DNA from: JAJUJL01 sp041736465
GTDB taxonomy: Bacteria > Chloroflexota > Anaerolineae > Anaerolineales > UBA4823
Assembly: GCA_041736465.1 (NCBI GenBank)
Contig: JBGSTO010000610.1
Span: 1 to 12,328, forward strand
Length of the DNA stretch: 12,328 nt
Direction of reading: 5' to 3'
Below are positions 11,959 to 12,328 of this stretch, in pieces. Each line of letters begins with the position of its first letter. The first letter of the stretch is position 1. The position numbers and the translations under genes are program-made. Under the pieces are notes generated by a model. It had not been told where the DNA came from and made no database searches. It saw only the letters and a list, made by a program, of their open reading frames with translations.

Positions 11959-12328
11959 AATGACCAGCAACAAATGGGGCGCACTGGCCTCTTTTCTGCT
12001 GGCGGTGGCGTTTATCGCTGCCCCGTTGATTTACCTCACCGGAAATACGCGCGATGCCATCGGCGTTTTTGCCTATGACCTGGCAGATTTTCTCTACGGA
12101 CCCATCCTATCTGCCAGTTTAGTCCTTGTGACTTATGTGCTGCGTGAGCGCATCGGTGAGCGTGCTTTTCGCCGCATGGATTTGGCGCTGTTGGCGGCTG
12201 TCCTTTCAGCGCTGGGTATGGCGGCGGTCGCTTTTATCCGCGCTTCTAACCGTCACTACCATTTGGACCATCCGAATTTAAATCTGGAAAGCTCGACCAT
12301 TGTTCTCCTCGTTTGGGAGACACTGGTG
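11942..12328 (+). CDS. Membrane protein, cut by the window end
   Basis: The frame is open from ATG 11942 through the last base, giving 129 residues without a stop. Hydrophobic helices lie near residues 13-34, 50-68 and 81-100, and a fourth is beginning at the edge. Blocks FAYDLADFLYGP (43-54) and ALGMAAVAFIRASNRHYHL (about 90-108) feel like those of conserved uncharacterised bacterial membrane proteins, but I cannot name the family. The start is either ATG 11942, overlapping the hydrolase gene by 17 bases, or ATG 11960, one base after its stop. The second is the more usual spacing for translational coupling. Confidence 0.78.
   Translation, partial: MHTSNKMTSNKWGALASFLLAVAFIAAPLIYLTGNTRDAIGVFAYDLADFLYGPILSASLVLVTYVLRERIGERAFRRMDLALLAAVLSALGMAAVAFIRASNRHYHLDHPNLNLESSTIVLLVWETLV

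Overview
The window looks like chromosomal DNA of moderate GC from an environmental bacterium. From the texture of the intergenic repeats and the mix of small membrane proteins I would guess Chloroflexota (Anaerolineae-like), but nothing in the sequence proves this. Every convincing gene is on the + strand. I see no rRNA, tRNA, CRISPR array, transposase or integrase.

Left part (1-3484). An imperfect tandem repeat (about 26-140) is followed by a four-helix membrane protein (404-895), two long hairpins, a PaiA-like GNAT acetyltransferase (start reset to 1129), a CPBP/Abi-type intramembrane protease with a TTG start (1672-2460), a lipoprotein (2670-3176) and a short uncharacterised protein (3224-3484). 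The protease gene is visibly richer in GC than the genes in the middle of the window.

Middle part (about 3485-11085). This reads as an array of gene cassettes. Single genes or gene pairs are separated by related intergenic elements, all in the same orientation. The full-length elements are 125-130 bp; one is 60 bp. They start just after, or overlapping, a stop codon with an RYYYAAC-like box (GCCTAAC, GCCCAAC, GCCGAAC) and end shortly before the next start codon with a GTTRRRY-like box (GTTGGGC, GTTGGGT). This is the layout of integron attC sites. Some members have GTC or GCC in place of the GTT of the core. With no integrase in view, the region would be a CALIN-type array (attC cluster lacking an integrase) or the distal part of a chromosomal integron. 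The cassettes carry an unknown 178-aa protein, an alpha-helical 243-aa protein, a HEPN-like protein with an Rx4H motif and a winged-helix/TIR protein. The last two belong to families common in anti-phage defence. Several small orphan membrane proteins follow.

A second notable structure is a decayed duplication. The tail of the 7752-8003 gene, the 8028-8429 gene and the start of the following attC-like element recur at 9967-10040 and 10941-11084. The second copy is split by about 900 bp carrying a PD-(D/E)XK-like gene (10204-10905), and its membrane-protein gene has lost 315 bp internally.

Right part (11134-12328). An alpha/beta hydrolase overlaps, or lies two bases from, a membrane protein cut by the window edge. 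These two look like an ordinary two-gene operon outside the array.
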